A stretch of DNA of 34,612 bases from assembly GCA_910586255.1 (NCBI GenBank), contig CAJUHR010000039.1, positions 1-34,612 of the forward strand, written 5' to 3'. The notes below the pieces were generated by a model. It saw only the letters and a list, made by a program, of their open reading frames with translations. It had not been told where the DNA came from and ran no database searches. The stretch is from an uncultured Lachnospiraceae bacterium. Lineage in GTDB: Bacteria > Bacillota > Clostridia > Lachnospirales > Lachnospiraceae. Shown here piece by piece: positions 15,457 through 22,659 of the stretch (within the stretch, counting starts at the first letter, position 1; each line of letters begins with the position of its first letter). A program made the position numbers and the translations under genes.

Positions 15457-16830
15457 TCATTCAAGCGCCATTCCCATCCGATACAGTTCAACCAGCCGCT
15501 GCCCCTCCGGATTCACATCGGACAGGGTGATGGGATCGCCTTTTTTTATGTCATTTACCAGAGAACCATTGTTCAGCAGATAGAAGGGGGCGAGATTTGC
15601 CGCCTCCTTTTTCTCCCAAAGCTGCGGGGTGATGTGGTCGATAGAATGGTGGTGGCCGTGTACCTGCAAGACGGTTCCCTTCGGGATATCCTCCTGAGCC
15701 ACGGCGGCCATGACGGCAACCTGCCGGCAGTTTTCATTGGCGCCGATTCCCATAAGGTCGCCCAAGAGAATGGAGATGGGAGATTCCAGCCCCATATAGT
15801 GATAGGGCAGATATACACAGGCATATTTTTGGTTCCGGCTGACCACATGGCCTTTTCCGGTGAGTATTTTCCACACTTTTTCATTTTTACAGCGGATGAT
15901 GAGAAAGACACCTCCGGCAAAGCTTGCCTCGTCCGGGCGGCGGAGATTGCAGAATACATCCACAACACCGGTTTTTTCCAGGATACCTCCATCCTCCCTG
16001 GGGATAAAGATATCCGCAAGTTCGCTGATTTTGGCAACCGGATAATGCATACTTTTGCAGGCGGGAGGCATACCGGTGGCATTGGACACAAGATTCATCT
16101 CACAAAGGTCCGCGGATATGACGGCTCTGTATTTTTCTAACAGGCACTCCCTCTTTTTCAAGGTCTCTGTTCCCTGATAATGCCACAAAGCCTTCATGCC
16201 GGGCATAGGCTCCCGGGGCTGGTCCGTGTCATTGAGATAGGTGAATTCGCCGGTGTCCGGATCCCAGACAAAATCATATTCGCTGGATTTGCCGGCGCAG
16301 ACAATGTCCAGGCCAAGGACGCGGCCCCAGGAGATCAGATCTAACAGATTCCGGGGCTGGTCCCCGTTTACCAGGGTGTAGATGCTGTGATATTGTTCAG
16401 CAATTTGATTCATGGCAACTCCGCATACACTGTCGGTTTCCTTGGAAACCATATAGACATGGATTCCTTTTTTCAGGGCTTCCTCCGACAGCCAGGAGCC
16501 GACAACCGTGTTGCCGGTACATTCCACCAGGGCGGTGATATCCGTTTCCGGAACAAGATGATAGTCGGTGAGAATCAGGATTGCCTGGTCCGGGGCCGCA
16601 TAAAGCTGCCGGGCATTTTCGCAGATCACCATATTTTCCCTGTCATAGCCTAACTCAAGAAGAACCCTCTGACAATCCCCGGCATCCAGGGCACAGATCA
16701 TCCGCAGTTCCATGAGAGATACCTGGGAGATCTGGGCGAGAAGGGTATAGCCATAGCCGCTGGTGGCGCCCACAATGCCCACCCTTGACTTTTTGCCGTT
16801 GCTGCTTTTTATGAGAACGCTGTAGTCCAT
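15457..16830 (-). CDS. SAF-domain NAD(P)-dependent dehydrogenase (COG4091-like)
   Basis: 457 residues. A Rossmann N-domain begins at about residue 18 with RVGIVGATSGYGYTLLAQIS. ALVECTGNTVVGSWLSEEAL and GIHVYMVSKETD follow, as in homoserine-dehydrogenase-like proteins. A C-terminal SAF-type domain includes EDIPKGTVLQVHG and ends near LLNNGSLVNDIKKGDPITLS. These proteins oxidise sugar acids or act on phosphorylated intermediates in apiose/tetronate-type operons; the precise reaction is not established. AGGAGG lies 7 nt before ATG 16830. It is the first gene behind the sigma-54 promoter at 16867-16882 and is co-transcribed with the kinase gene. Confidence 0.8.
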   Translation of the reverse strand: MDYSVLIKSSNGKKSRVGIVGATSGYGYTLLAQISQVSLMELRMICALDAGDCQRVLLELGYDRENMVICENARQLYAAPDQAILILTDYHLVPETDITALVECTGNTVVGSWLSEEALKKGIHVYMVSKETDSVCGVAMNQIAEQYHSIYTLVNGDQPRNLLDLISWGRVLGLDIVCAGKSSEYDFVWDPDTGEFTYLNDTDQPREPMPGMKALWHYQGTETLKKRECLLEKYRAVISADLCEMNLVSNATGMPPACKSMHYPVAKISELADIFIPREDGGILEKTGVVDVFCNLRRPDEASFAGGVFLIIRCKNEKVWKILTGKGHVVSRNQKYACVYLPYHYMGLESPISILLGDLMGIGANENCRQVAVMAAVAQEDIPKGTVLQVHGHHHSIDHITPQLWEKKEAANLAPFYLLNNGSLVNDIKKGDPITLSDVNPEGQRLVELYRMGMALE

Positions 16831-16866
16831 GTAAAAATCCTCCTGCTTTTTGATAACCATTATTAT

Positions 16867-16882
16867 AGCAAATCCGGTGCCA
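16867..16882 (-). promoter_or_regulatory. Sigma-54 promoter for the dehydrogenase-kinase transcript
   Basis: Minus strand TGGCACCGGATTTGCT: TGGCAC at 16882-16877 and TTGCT at 16871-16867, with exact GG-N10-GC spacing. It lies about 37 bp upstream of the ATG at 16830. It is a near-consensus -24/-12 element and needs an AAA+ activator. Confidence 0.8.
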
Positions 16883-16987
16883 GATTTCAGGGTAACAGAA
16901 AATCCGGAAAAACTTATGGGGAAACAGGAAAATCATGGCAACATTTCCCGTTTTTGGAAATTTGCCTGTTGAGGCTGTGTTGGAAAA

Positions 16988-17003
16988 TGTTTCATATGCA
17001 ACA
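16988..17003. promoter_or_regulatory. Near-palindromic upstream activating sequence candidate
   Basis: TGTTTCATATGCAACA is a 16-bp palindrome with a single mismatched pair, centred about 120 bp upstream of the minus-strand sigma-54 promoter. That is the normal distance for a Fis-domain activator site. A weaker relative, TGTTGCA-N13-TGCTACA, is at 17238-17264. Confidence 0.6.
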
Positions 17004-17052
17004 AAGTGTACAGCGATATTGACGGATAGGGGAGAGTGCGATTACAATCAAG

Positions 17053-17226
17053 ATGGATGCGGATACGGGCAAGGAGAGGGAGAAGGTTTTGGAGGAGGGG
17101 CTGCCGGACGAAAGGACGATGATTCAGCAGGCGCTGGCTTTGTGCCGGGGAAATCAGACAAAGGCGGCAAAGATGCTGGGCATTGACCGGTCTACTTTGT
17201 GGAGGAAGATGAAGAAGTATGGGTGA
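17053..17226 (+). pseudogene. Orphan Fis-type HTH: C-terminal remnant of a sigma-54 activator
   Basis: 57 codons ending in a complete Fis/HTH_8 domain: TMIQQALALCRGNQTKAAKM, LGIDRSTLWRKMKKYG, stop. This is how NtrC/PrpR-type enhancer-binding proteins end. The frame is open back only to 17023; no AAA+ domain (GAFTGA, Walker A) or sensor domain exists in the gap to 16830. AAGCGGCNAAGATGLGI-style wording aside, the family call rests on the NQTKAAKMLGI and STLWRKMKK blocks. It lies between two divergent sigma-54 promoters, exactly where such an activator gene is expected, so I interpret it as what is left after deletion of about 90% of the regulator. A genuine small Fis-like DNA-binding protein starting at ATG 17053 is possible, though no clear ribosome site is seen. 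Confidence 0.7.
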
Positions 17227-17383
17227 GGGGGCTTGTGTGTTGCAATATTGTTGTATTTGCTACAGGTTATTGGCGGGATGGATTTGAGATTTGTGTGGTG
17301 AATCTGTAATTTTCTGGTAACTGTTTAGATGGTGGGGATTTGACAGGGATTTTCAAATGTGTTCTGGGGATAAGTTTGTTTGT

Positions 17384-17411
17384 ATGCTGAAATTTCTGTT
17401 AAATTCAGCAT
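17384..17411. promoter_or_regulatory. Inverted repeat upstream of the plus-strand sigma-54 promoter
   Basis: ATGCTGAA (17384-17391) and TTCAGCAT (17404-17411) are perfect inverted arms separated by 12 nt. The centre lies about 140 bp upstream of the -24/-12 element at 17533, a fitting enhancer position. The arms differ from the site at 16988. The rest of the 17227-17586 gap is T/G-rich without a gene. Confidence 0.5.
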
Positions 17412-17532
17412 GGGATGGGCATTTTATCCTTTTTGTCTGGTGTGGACGGGCGAGAAAATGTCTGTCTGAACGGTTGTATTTTCTGATGAATTTTTAGTGG
17501 TTTATGGGTGTTTAAAGATGGGAGTTAAACTC

Positions 17533-17549
17533 TGGCACAGAAGTTGCTT
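17533..17549 (+). promoter_or_regulatory. Sigma-54 promoter for the permease-dehydrogenase-aldolase transcript
   Basis: TGGCACAGAAGTTGCTT: GG at 17534-17535 and GC at 17546-17547 with exactly 10 nt between. Transcription would start near 17559, leaving a short leader with GGAGGG before ATG 17587. Confidence 0.85.
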
Positions 17550-17586
17550 AATCAACTGGTATCAAATAAAAACGGAGGGTTTATGT

Positions 17587-18915
17587 ATGGCAACTGGATA
17601 TGTGTTAGGGGTTTTTGCGGTTGTGATTGTATTGATGATTTTCCTGATTTCCAAATGCAAGGTGCATGCGGCGATGGGAATTCTTGTCTCTGCCATTATC
17701 CTGGCGATTGCCCTGGGGACGCCGTGGCAGGAGATTGAGGGCACCATTAACGGGGGATTTTCGGGCACGATCAAGAGTGTGGCGATTGTGATTTTTCTTG
17801 GCTGTACCATGGGGACCGTGCTGGAAAAGACAGGGGCAGCCATCCGTATCACCAAGTGGGCTATCGGGCTTTTTGGGAAGGACAAGATGATCTGGGGGAT
17901 TGCTCTGGCCTCTTTTATTCTGGGAATCCCGATTTTTGCGGATACGGTTGTGATTCTCTTGATTCCCATTGTGTCTCTTCTGGCGGTGCAGACGAAGAAG
18001 TCTATGATGTGCTATGGGACGGTTCTCTATCTGGGGGCTCTTGTGACGGCGTCCCTGGTTCCGCCTACTCCGGGGCCTGTGTCTGCGGCGGCGCTTTTGA
18101 ATGTTCCTTTGGGGCAGGCGATTATCTGGGGTCTGCTTACGGCTGTTCCCAGCGTGATTGCGGCTACGCTTTACTGCATGACGCTAAAGACGCCGGTTTT
18201 GCCCAAGGAGGAATTTATCAAGGCAGCCAAGGAGGCGGTGGATGGCAGGGAGATGCCTGGACTTACGAAGGCTTTGGCTCCCATTATTGTGCCTCTTGCC
18301 CTGATCGTCTGCAACACAGGGGCTTCGATTCTGGTTCCGGATACGGCTATTGCCAATTTTCTGGCGTTTATCGGAAGTCCTCTGGCTGCCTTGTTCACCG
18401 GCTGTCTGGTGTCTCTCACACTGACGGGAAAGGAATGGAAAACGAAAAAGGTTCTGGACGGCTGGGTAGGGGAGGGTGTCACCGCCGCCGCCATGCCGAT
18501 TATTGTGACGGGGATGGGCGGCGCCCTGGCTACCTTTGTAAAGAATGCAGGGGTTGCTGACCGGATTGCGGAGGTGGTGGTTCAGTCCTCGTTTCCGGCG
18601 ATTTTGATTCCGATTATCATTGCGGCCATCATCCATGTGGTGACAGGTTCCAATGCCCTGGGGGTTATGACAGCGGCTGCTTTGGTGGAGCCTATGTTAG
18701 GCACTCTGGGTATTTCTCCGGTGGCGGCATTTCTGGCCTGCGGCACCGGGGCGCTGATGTTTAAGCATGCCAATTCCAGCGGTTTCTGGGTGACGGTATC
18801 CATGTCCAACATGGATGTGAATCAGGGAATCCGGGCTGTGGGCGGCGCATCCACGGTGGCGGGGCTGACAGGAGCCATCCTTACCTGTATTCTGTGGGGA
18901 TTGCATTTGATTTAG
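17587..18915 (+). CDS. GntP-family gluconate/sugar-acid permease
   Basis: 442-residue membrane transporter with 12 or more hydrophobic segments, proton-coupled uptake of a sugar acid. GntP landmarks: IEGTINGGFSGTIKSVAIVI, GIPIFADTVVILLIPIVSLL, ASLVPPTPGPVSAAALLNVP, TGMGGALATFVKNAGVADRI and FKHANSSGFWVTVSMSNMDV near the end. ATG 17587 is 7 nt after GGAGGG and lies just downstream of the sigma-54 start, which excludes the longer upstream start at 17497. First gene of a three-gene run with dehydrogenase and aldolase; it should import the tetronate-type substrate of the cluster. Confidence 0.9.
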   Translation: MATGYVLGVFAVVIVLMIFLISKCKVHAAMGILVSAIILAIALGTPWQEIEGTINGGFSGTIKSVAIVIFLGCTMGTVLEKTGAAIRITKWAIGLFGKDKMIWGIALASFILGIPIFADTVVILLIPIVSLLAVQTKKSMMCYGTVLYLGALVTASLVPPTPGPVSAAALLNVPLGQAIIWGLLTAVPSVIAATLYCMTLKTPVLPKEEFIKAAKEAVDGREMPGLTKALAPIIVPLALIVCNTGASILVPDTAIANFLAFIGSPLAALFTGCLVSLTLTGKEWKTKKVLDGWVGEGVTAAAMPIIVTGMGGALATFVKNAGVADRIAEVVVQSSFPAILIPIIIAAIIHVVTGSNALGVMTAAALVEPMLGTLGISPVAAFLACGTGALMFKHANSSGFWVTVSMSNMDVNQGIRAVGGASTVAGLTGAILTCILWGLHLI

Positions 18916-18976
18916 CACAGCGCTTGTTTGGAGCACAGGCGGGAGAATTCTGAAAGCAAAGGGAGAGAAAATCGGG

Positions 18977-19966
18977 ATGGAAAAATTTATTACCAAGGCG
19001 GCACGCCTCAACGGGGCCTATGATATTGAACTGATTGAGAGGGAGTTGGTGTGCGGCGAGGATGACATTGTGGTAAAGAATCATTTGATGGGGATCTGTG
19101 GTTCGGATAAAAGCTTTTACCGGGGCTCGATGCCGCCCCAGACGGCAGAGTTTCGCCAGCCTCCAGGATTTCCGTTTCTGCTGGGCCACGAGAGCGGGGG
19201 CACGGTGGTGGCAGTGGGGAGCCGGGTCAGTGATTATAAGGTGGGGGACAAGGTGATCGCCTTTGGCTGGAACAATAATTTCGCGGAGTATTTTAAGGCA
19301 AAGGCATTTCAGCTGCAGCCCGTTCCCTTTGGTCTGGATATGGACATTGCCAGCTTAGGGGAGCCTACGGCCTGCGCCATGTATTCAGGGCTGAACTGCC
19401 GGGTTCAGCTGGGGGATAGTGTGGTGGTTATGGGAGGCGGATATGCAGGCCAGATTATTGCCCAGTGCGCCAGGCTCAAGGGGGCTTATCTGGTGATTGT
19501 GGTGGATGTGCTGGAGGGAAAGCTGAATCTGGCAAAGTCCCTGGGGGCAGATGTTGTGATCAATAGCAGGGAGGAGGATCCGGTGGCAAGGGTAAAGGAA
19601 CTGACCGGAGGCATCGGCGCGGATGTTGTGGTGGAATGTGCCGGGACGGAGGAATCCTTCAATGCTGCCAGCGCCATGATCCGCCACAATGGAAAGTTTG
19701 TGTTTTACAGCTGGGTGACCAGGCCGGTGACCTTGAATATCAGCCGCTGGCATGATGACGGACTGGAATTTGTCAATACCTGCCTGGTTCATCACACCTG
19801 GCAGCAGCGGTATGTGTGGTTCCCGGAAACCATGCGCCCCATTGCTCAGGGCATGGTAAAGATCCGGCCGCTTATTACCAATGAATTTAAACTGACAGAT
19901 CTGAAGGCCGGTTTTGAACTGGCAGACAGGGACGATGCTGCCATTAAGATTGTGTTTCGGCCGTAG
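18977..19966 (+). CDS. Zinc-dependent medium-chain alcohol/polyol dehydrogenase
   Basis: 329-residue MDR enzyme. Catalytic zinc ligands are visible in GICGSD (C41) and GHE (H71, E72); the nucleotide loop is VVMGGGYAGQIIAQCARLKG, and GIGADVVVECAGTEESFNAA is a standard later block. The four-Cys structural-zinc lobe of classical members is absent. Likely role: NAD-dependent oxidation of a hydroxyl on the imported sugar acid to give the 3-oxo (or 2-oxo) acid for the kinase and aldolase. It starts 61 bp after the permease gene with GGGAGAG upstream, in the same transcript. Confidence 0.88.
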   Translation: MEKFITKAARLNGAYDIELIERELVCGEDDIVVKNHLMGICGSDKSFYRGSMPPQTAEFRQPPGFPFLLGHESGGTVVAVGSRVSDYKVGDKVIAFGWNNNFAEYFKAKAFQLQPVPFGLDMDIASLGEPTACAMYSGLNCRVQLGDSVVVMGGGYAGQIIAQCARLKGAYLVIVVDVLEGKLNLAKSLGADVVINSREEDPVARVKELTGGIGADVVVECAGTEESFNAASAMIRHNGKFVFYSWVTRPVTLNISRWHDDGLEFVNTCLVHHTWQQRYVWFPETMRPIAQGMVKIRPLITNEFKLTDLKAGFELADRDDAAIKIVFRP

Positions 19967-20037
19967 CAGGGGGTAAAATGTAAATCAGGAAAGAAGGGAA
20001 CTGGTGTGAGTTGTCTGAACTGCTAAAGGGAAGAGAG

Positions 20038-20655
20038 ATGGAGAAAGAACTGAGACAGAAAATGGAGGAGGCGGTCTGGGTTGCCCGCAGCTTGTTTGAG
20101 CGGAACCGGACCACCGGATCTTCGGCAAATTTAAGCTTTTTGCATAATCAGAGCATGTATATCACCGCCGGCGGAAGCTGCTTTGGGACTTTGACAGAGA
20201 AGAATTTTGCGGTCATGGATATGGAGGGAAGGCCTTTGGGGGACAAAAAGCCCAGCAAAGAGTGGCCTCTGCACCTGGGTATTTACAGGAAAAAAACCCG
20301 GACAGGGGCCGTGCTCCATACCCATGGCACCCATGCCGTGCTGTGGAGTTTTGTGCCGGTGAGGGATGAGACCGACTGTATTCCGGCCTGCACCCCGTAT
20401 CTGAAAATGAAGTTGGGACGGGTGTGTATGGTTCCCTATGAGCAGCCCGGCTCCCAGGCCTTGTTTGATGCCTTTGAAAAGCGGGTGATGTCCGGGGACG
20501 GATATCTGCTAAAGCGCCATGGGGCGGTGGTGCCAGGGGCGGATATTATGGACGCCTTTTATTGTCTGGAGGAGTTAGAGGAGAATGCCAGGATTGCCTG
20601 GGAACTTTGGCGGGCGGGGGAGCGGAGAGTGATTCGGGGAAGGCATGTCCTGTGA
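20038..20655 (+). CDS. Class II aldolase, OtnC-like 3-oxo-tetronate 4-phosphate decarboxylase
   Basis: 205-residue AraD/FucA-type metal enzyme. TTGSSANLSFLHNQSMYITA binds the phosphate. The metal ligands are H94 and H96 in LHTHGTH and H161 in LLKRHGAVVPG, with the acid E75 in SKEWPLHLGIY. In the threonate/erythronate pathways OtnC converts 3-oxo-tetronate 4-phosphate to dihydroxyacetone phosphate and CO2. The OtnK-like kinase in this locus makes that role the best guess. ATG 20038 follows GGGAAGAGAG; TTG 20011 is an alternative start. Last gene of the plus-strand sigma-54 transcript; no clear terminator follows. Confidence 0.85.
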   Translation: MEKELRQKMEEAVWVARSLFERNRTTGSSANLSFLHNQSMYITAGGSCFGTLTEKNFAVMDMEGRPLGDKKPSKEWPLHLGIYRKKTRTGAVLHTHGTHAVLWSFVPVRDETDCIPACTPYLKMKLGRVCMVPYEQPGSQALFDAFEKRVMSGDGYLLKRHGAVVPGADIMDAFYCLEELEENARIAWELWRAGERRVIRGRHVL

Positions 20656-20835
20656 AAGGGTTGCGAAATATATATCGAATCAGGAATCGGCTGAACTTGC
20701 GGAAGAATTTAATCTGTGATAAGATGTGGATAGCAGATTTTGACATTTTGATTATGTTATGTGAGAGTTTTCCCTTGTAACCAGCCAGTCCACACATAAT
20801 GCTTTGCCGCAGGAGGATTTTCCGGAATCAGGAGA

Positions 20836-21000
20836 ATGATTGTGAAATACCTGGAACAGCACCCAATGATTGTGATTGTCCTCGGGATTATGGGAATTTC
20901 CCTGTCAGCGATTTTTGTGAGATATTCAGAGGCGCCACATTCACAAGAGCATTTCATTTCCGGCAACCGTGAGAAACGTGTACAGGGAGGTGATTCATGA
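20836..21000 (+). pseudogene. N-terminal stub of an EamA/DMT transporter, overlapping rpiR start
   Basis: 54 codons: HPMIVIVLGIMGISLSAIFV then RYSEAP is the first transmembrane helix typical of EamA-type drug/metabolite transporters. After residue 33 the similarity ends and the frame runs PHSQEHF...QGGDS to TGA. GGAG lies a few nt before ATG 20836. The stop overlaps the start of the following RpiR gene (ATGA). The normal protein has about 300 residues and ten helices, so this is a truncated leftover that may still be translated as a leader. Confidence 0.55.
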
Positions 21001-21725
21001 TGTTTACCAAAGAAGTAATGGAACAGTTTACCGAACTTGATTTCGCAGTTTACGACTGTATTGTAAAACACAAGAAACAACTCCATAAGATTACAATCAA
21101 GGAATTAGCTGCCATGGCCCATGTGTCAACGGCAACGGTTCTGCGTTTCTGCAGAAAATGCGGGGCAGAGGGGTACAGTGAATTCAAGATCAGGTATAAG
21201 GAATACCTTGAGGGGAAGCAGGAGGCGCTAAAGGACGACAAAGAAACCGAACTGCAAAGCTTCCTCACCAGAATCAACTCCCAGGACTTTCAGGAAAGCC
21301 TGGACAAGGCCCATAAGATTCTTGTCAAGTCAAAGTGCATTTTGTTTATCGGCATAGGTACCTCCGGAATACTGGGAAAATATGGGGCAAGGTATTTTTC
21401 CAATGTGGGGTATTTCAGCCTGTTTATCGATGACCCGTGGCTGCCGATTCTTCAGAACCCTTCCGAGGGCACGGTTATGATCGTCTTATCCGAGTCCGGC
21501 ATGACCAGGCAGACCCTGTATATCGCCTCCCATCTCCAGCAGAGAGGCTGCCCCCTGATTTCCGTCACCAACAATGCCAACTCGGTTCTGGCAAAAATGG
21601 CGGACTGCAACATTTCCTATCATGTCACGGAGCGGATGGTCAATGACAGAAATGTGACCACGCAAATCCCAGTGCTGTACATTATTGAAACATTGGCAAA
21701 ACGACTATACAATGAGGAAAGCTGA
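20997..21725 (+). CDS. RpiR/MurR-family regulator with SIS domain
   Basis: 242 residues. The N-terminal RpiR helix-turn-helix (KITIKELAAMAHVSTATVLR, FCRKCGAEGYSEFKIRYKEY) is followed by a SIS sugar-phosphate-binding domain (ILFIGIGTSGILGKYGARYF, MIVLSESGMTRQTLYIASHL, CPLISVTNNANSVLAKMADC). Such proteins control phosphosugar-producing operons. The gene stands immediately before a beta-glucoside PTS module, so the effector is probably a phospho-disaccharide or a hexose phosphate. GGGAGG precedes ATG 20997. The next gene, a second RpiR, starts 14 bp after the stop. Confidence 0.92.
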   Translation: MMFTKEVMEQFTELDFAVYDCIVKHKKQLHKITIKELAAMAHVSTATVLRFCRKCGAEGYSEFKIRYKEYLEGKQEALKDDKETELQSFLTRINSQDFQESLDKAHKILVKSKCILFIGIGTSGILGKYGARYFSNVGYFSLFIDDPWLPILQNPSEGTVMIVLSESGMTRQTLYIASHLQQRGCPLISVTNNANSVLAKMADCNISYHVTERMVNDRNVTTQIPVLYIIETLAKRLYNEES

Positions 21726-21739
21726 AAAGGGAGGTATCC

Positions 21740-22483
21740 ATGCCGGTTTTCTCTTACGAACAGCTTAGGAAAATGAATCCTGGTGAATTCAGGGTTTACA
21801 ATTTTGTGGTATCTCATTTGGAAATGGTGCCGGAAATGAATATCCGGCAGATTGCGGGAGGGGCCGGGGTATCCACCACAACGGTCCTCCGCTTCTGCGA
21901 AAAGGCGGGATGTTCCGGGTATACGGAACTGAAGTACCGGGTCAGGCAGGAACTGGATAGGTCTGACCGAAAGGGAAGCTTTGATGCGGACCCGGCCATA
22001 CAGTATATGAAAAACGCGGCAAGAGACGAAGGGTTTGCAGAGAAAATGGCGCAGGCCGCGAAAATCTGCGAAGCCGCGGGCCAGATCATCCTTTCGGGAA
22101 ACCGGGAGAGCAGGCCTCTGATCCGCTATGGGGCATATTTATTTTCCGGCATCGGCAAAGCGGCGTTCCCCGCGGAGGAGGGGTGGGGGAGTATCTGTCC
22201 GGAAGGCGAGGCAAAGCCTGCCCTCCTTATCCTCTCCTCCCAGGGAGGCGGGGAGGAACTGATTTCCCTGATCAATGGTTACAAAAAAGCGGGTTCCTCC
22301 CTGGTCAGTGTTACAAACACGGAACATTGTCCGATTGCACAGATGTCGGATGTGAATTTTGCCTGTTATATGCCGGAAATTTCCCGGGTTTCCCGAACCG
22401 GGCGGACAGAGTTGGTCTCGCAGCTTCCCCTGGTATACCTGCTGGAAACCCTGGTAAGTGAAATGCAGGGATACAAAAAATAA
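21740..22483 (+). CDS. Second RpiR-family regulator, divergent SIS domain
   Basis: 247 residues, a paralogue of the preceding gene. The HTH is well kept (MNIRQIAGGAGVSTTTVLRF, CEKAGCSGYTELKYRVRQEL). The SIS half is altered at the usual ligand loops: GNRESRPLIRYGAYLF replaces the GIGTSG-type loop and ILSSQGGGEELISLINGYKK replaces the SESG-type loop. It may bind a different effector or have lost effector binding and act with its partner. GGGAGG lies before ATG 21740, and a strong terminator closes the two-gene unit. Confidence 0.9.
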   Translation: MPVFSYEQLRKMNPGEFRVYNFVVSHLEMVPEMNIRQIAGGAGVSTTTVLRFCEKAGCSGYTELKYRVRQELDRSDRKGSFDADPAIQYMKNAARDEGFAEKMAQAAKICEAAGQIILSGNRESRPLIRYGAYLFSGIGKAAFPAEEGWGSICPEGEAKPALLILSSQGGGEELISLINGYKKAGSSLVSVTNTEHCPIAQMSDVNFACYMPEISRVSRTGRTELVSQLPLVYLLETLVSEMQGYKK

Positions 22484-22494
22484 GAAAACCTATG

Positions 22495-22522
22495 ACAGAC
22501 GGGCTTCCTGTCTGTTTTTTTT
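22495..22522 (+). terminator. Rho-independent terminator after the rpiR pair
   Basis: ACAGACGGG-CTT-CCTGTCTGT (9-bp stem with one G-U) followed directly by eight T residues, beginning 12 bp after the stop codon of the second rpiR gene. Confidence 0.9.
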
Positions 22523-22572
22523 ATGTAACAAATGATATTTTCTTTACTACGTGTCAAAAACAGGAAAACCAA

Positions 22573-22623
22573 TTGAAAATCAAAAGGGATATGATATGAT
22601 GGATATAACATATGAGCGCTCAT
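22573..22623 (+). promoter_or_regulatory. Promoter and palindromic operator of the beta-glucoside operon
   Basis: TTGAAA (22573-22578), 16 nt, TATGAT (22595-22600). ATGAGCGCTCAT at 22612-22623 is a perfect 12-bp palindrome lying just downstream, across the early transcribed region. That is a good repressor site for one or both neighbouring RpiR proteins, or possibly a CcpA-like site; the binding protein is inferred. Confidence 0.65.
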
Positions 22624-22659
22624 GTGGAATCGAATCGACAAAAAAGGAGATTAGGAGGT

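Noticed and set aside
16935..17186. Plus-strand frame covering the divergent promoter region
   Set aside because: It starts with TTG without a ribosome site, is Gly/Asp-rich nonsense and overlaps the Fis-type HTH in another frame.
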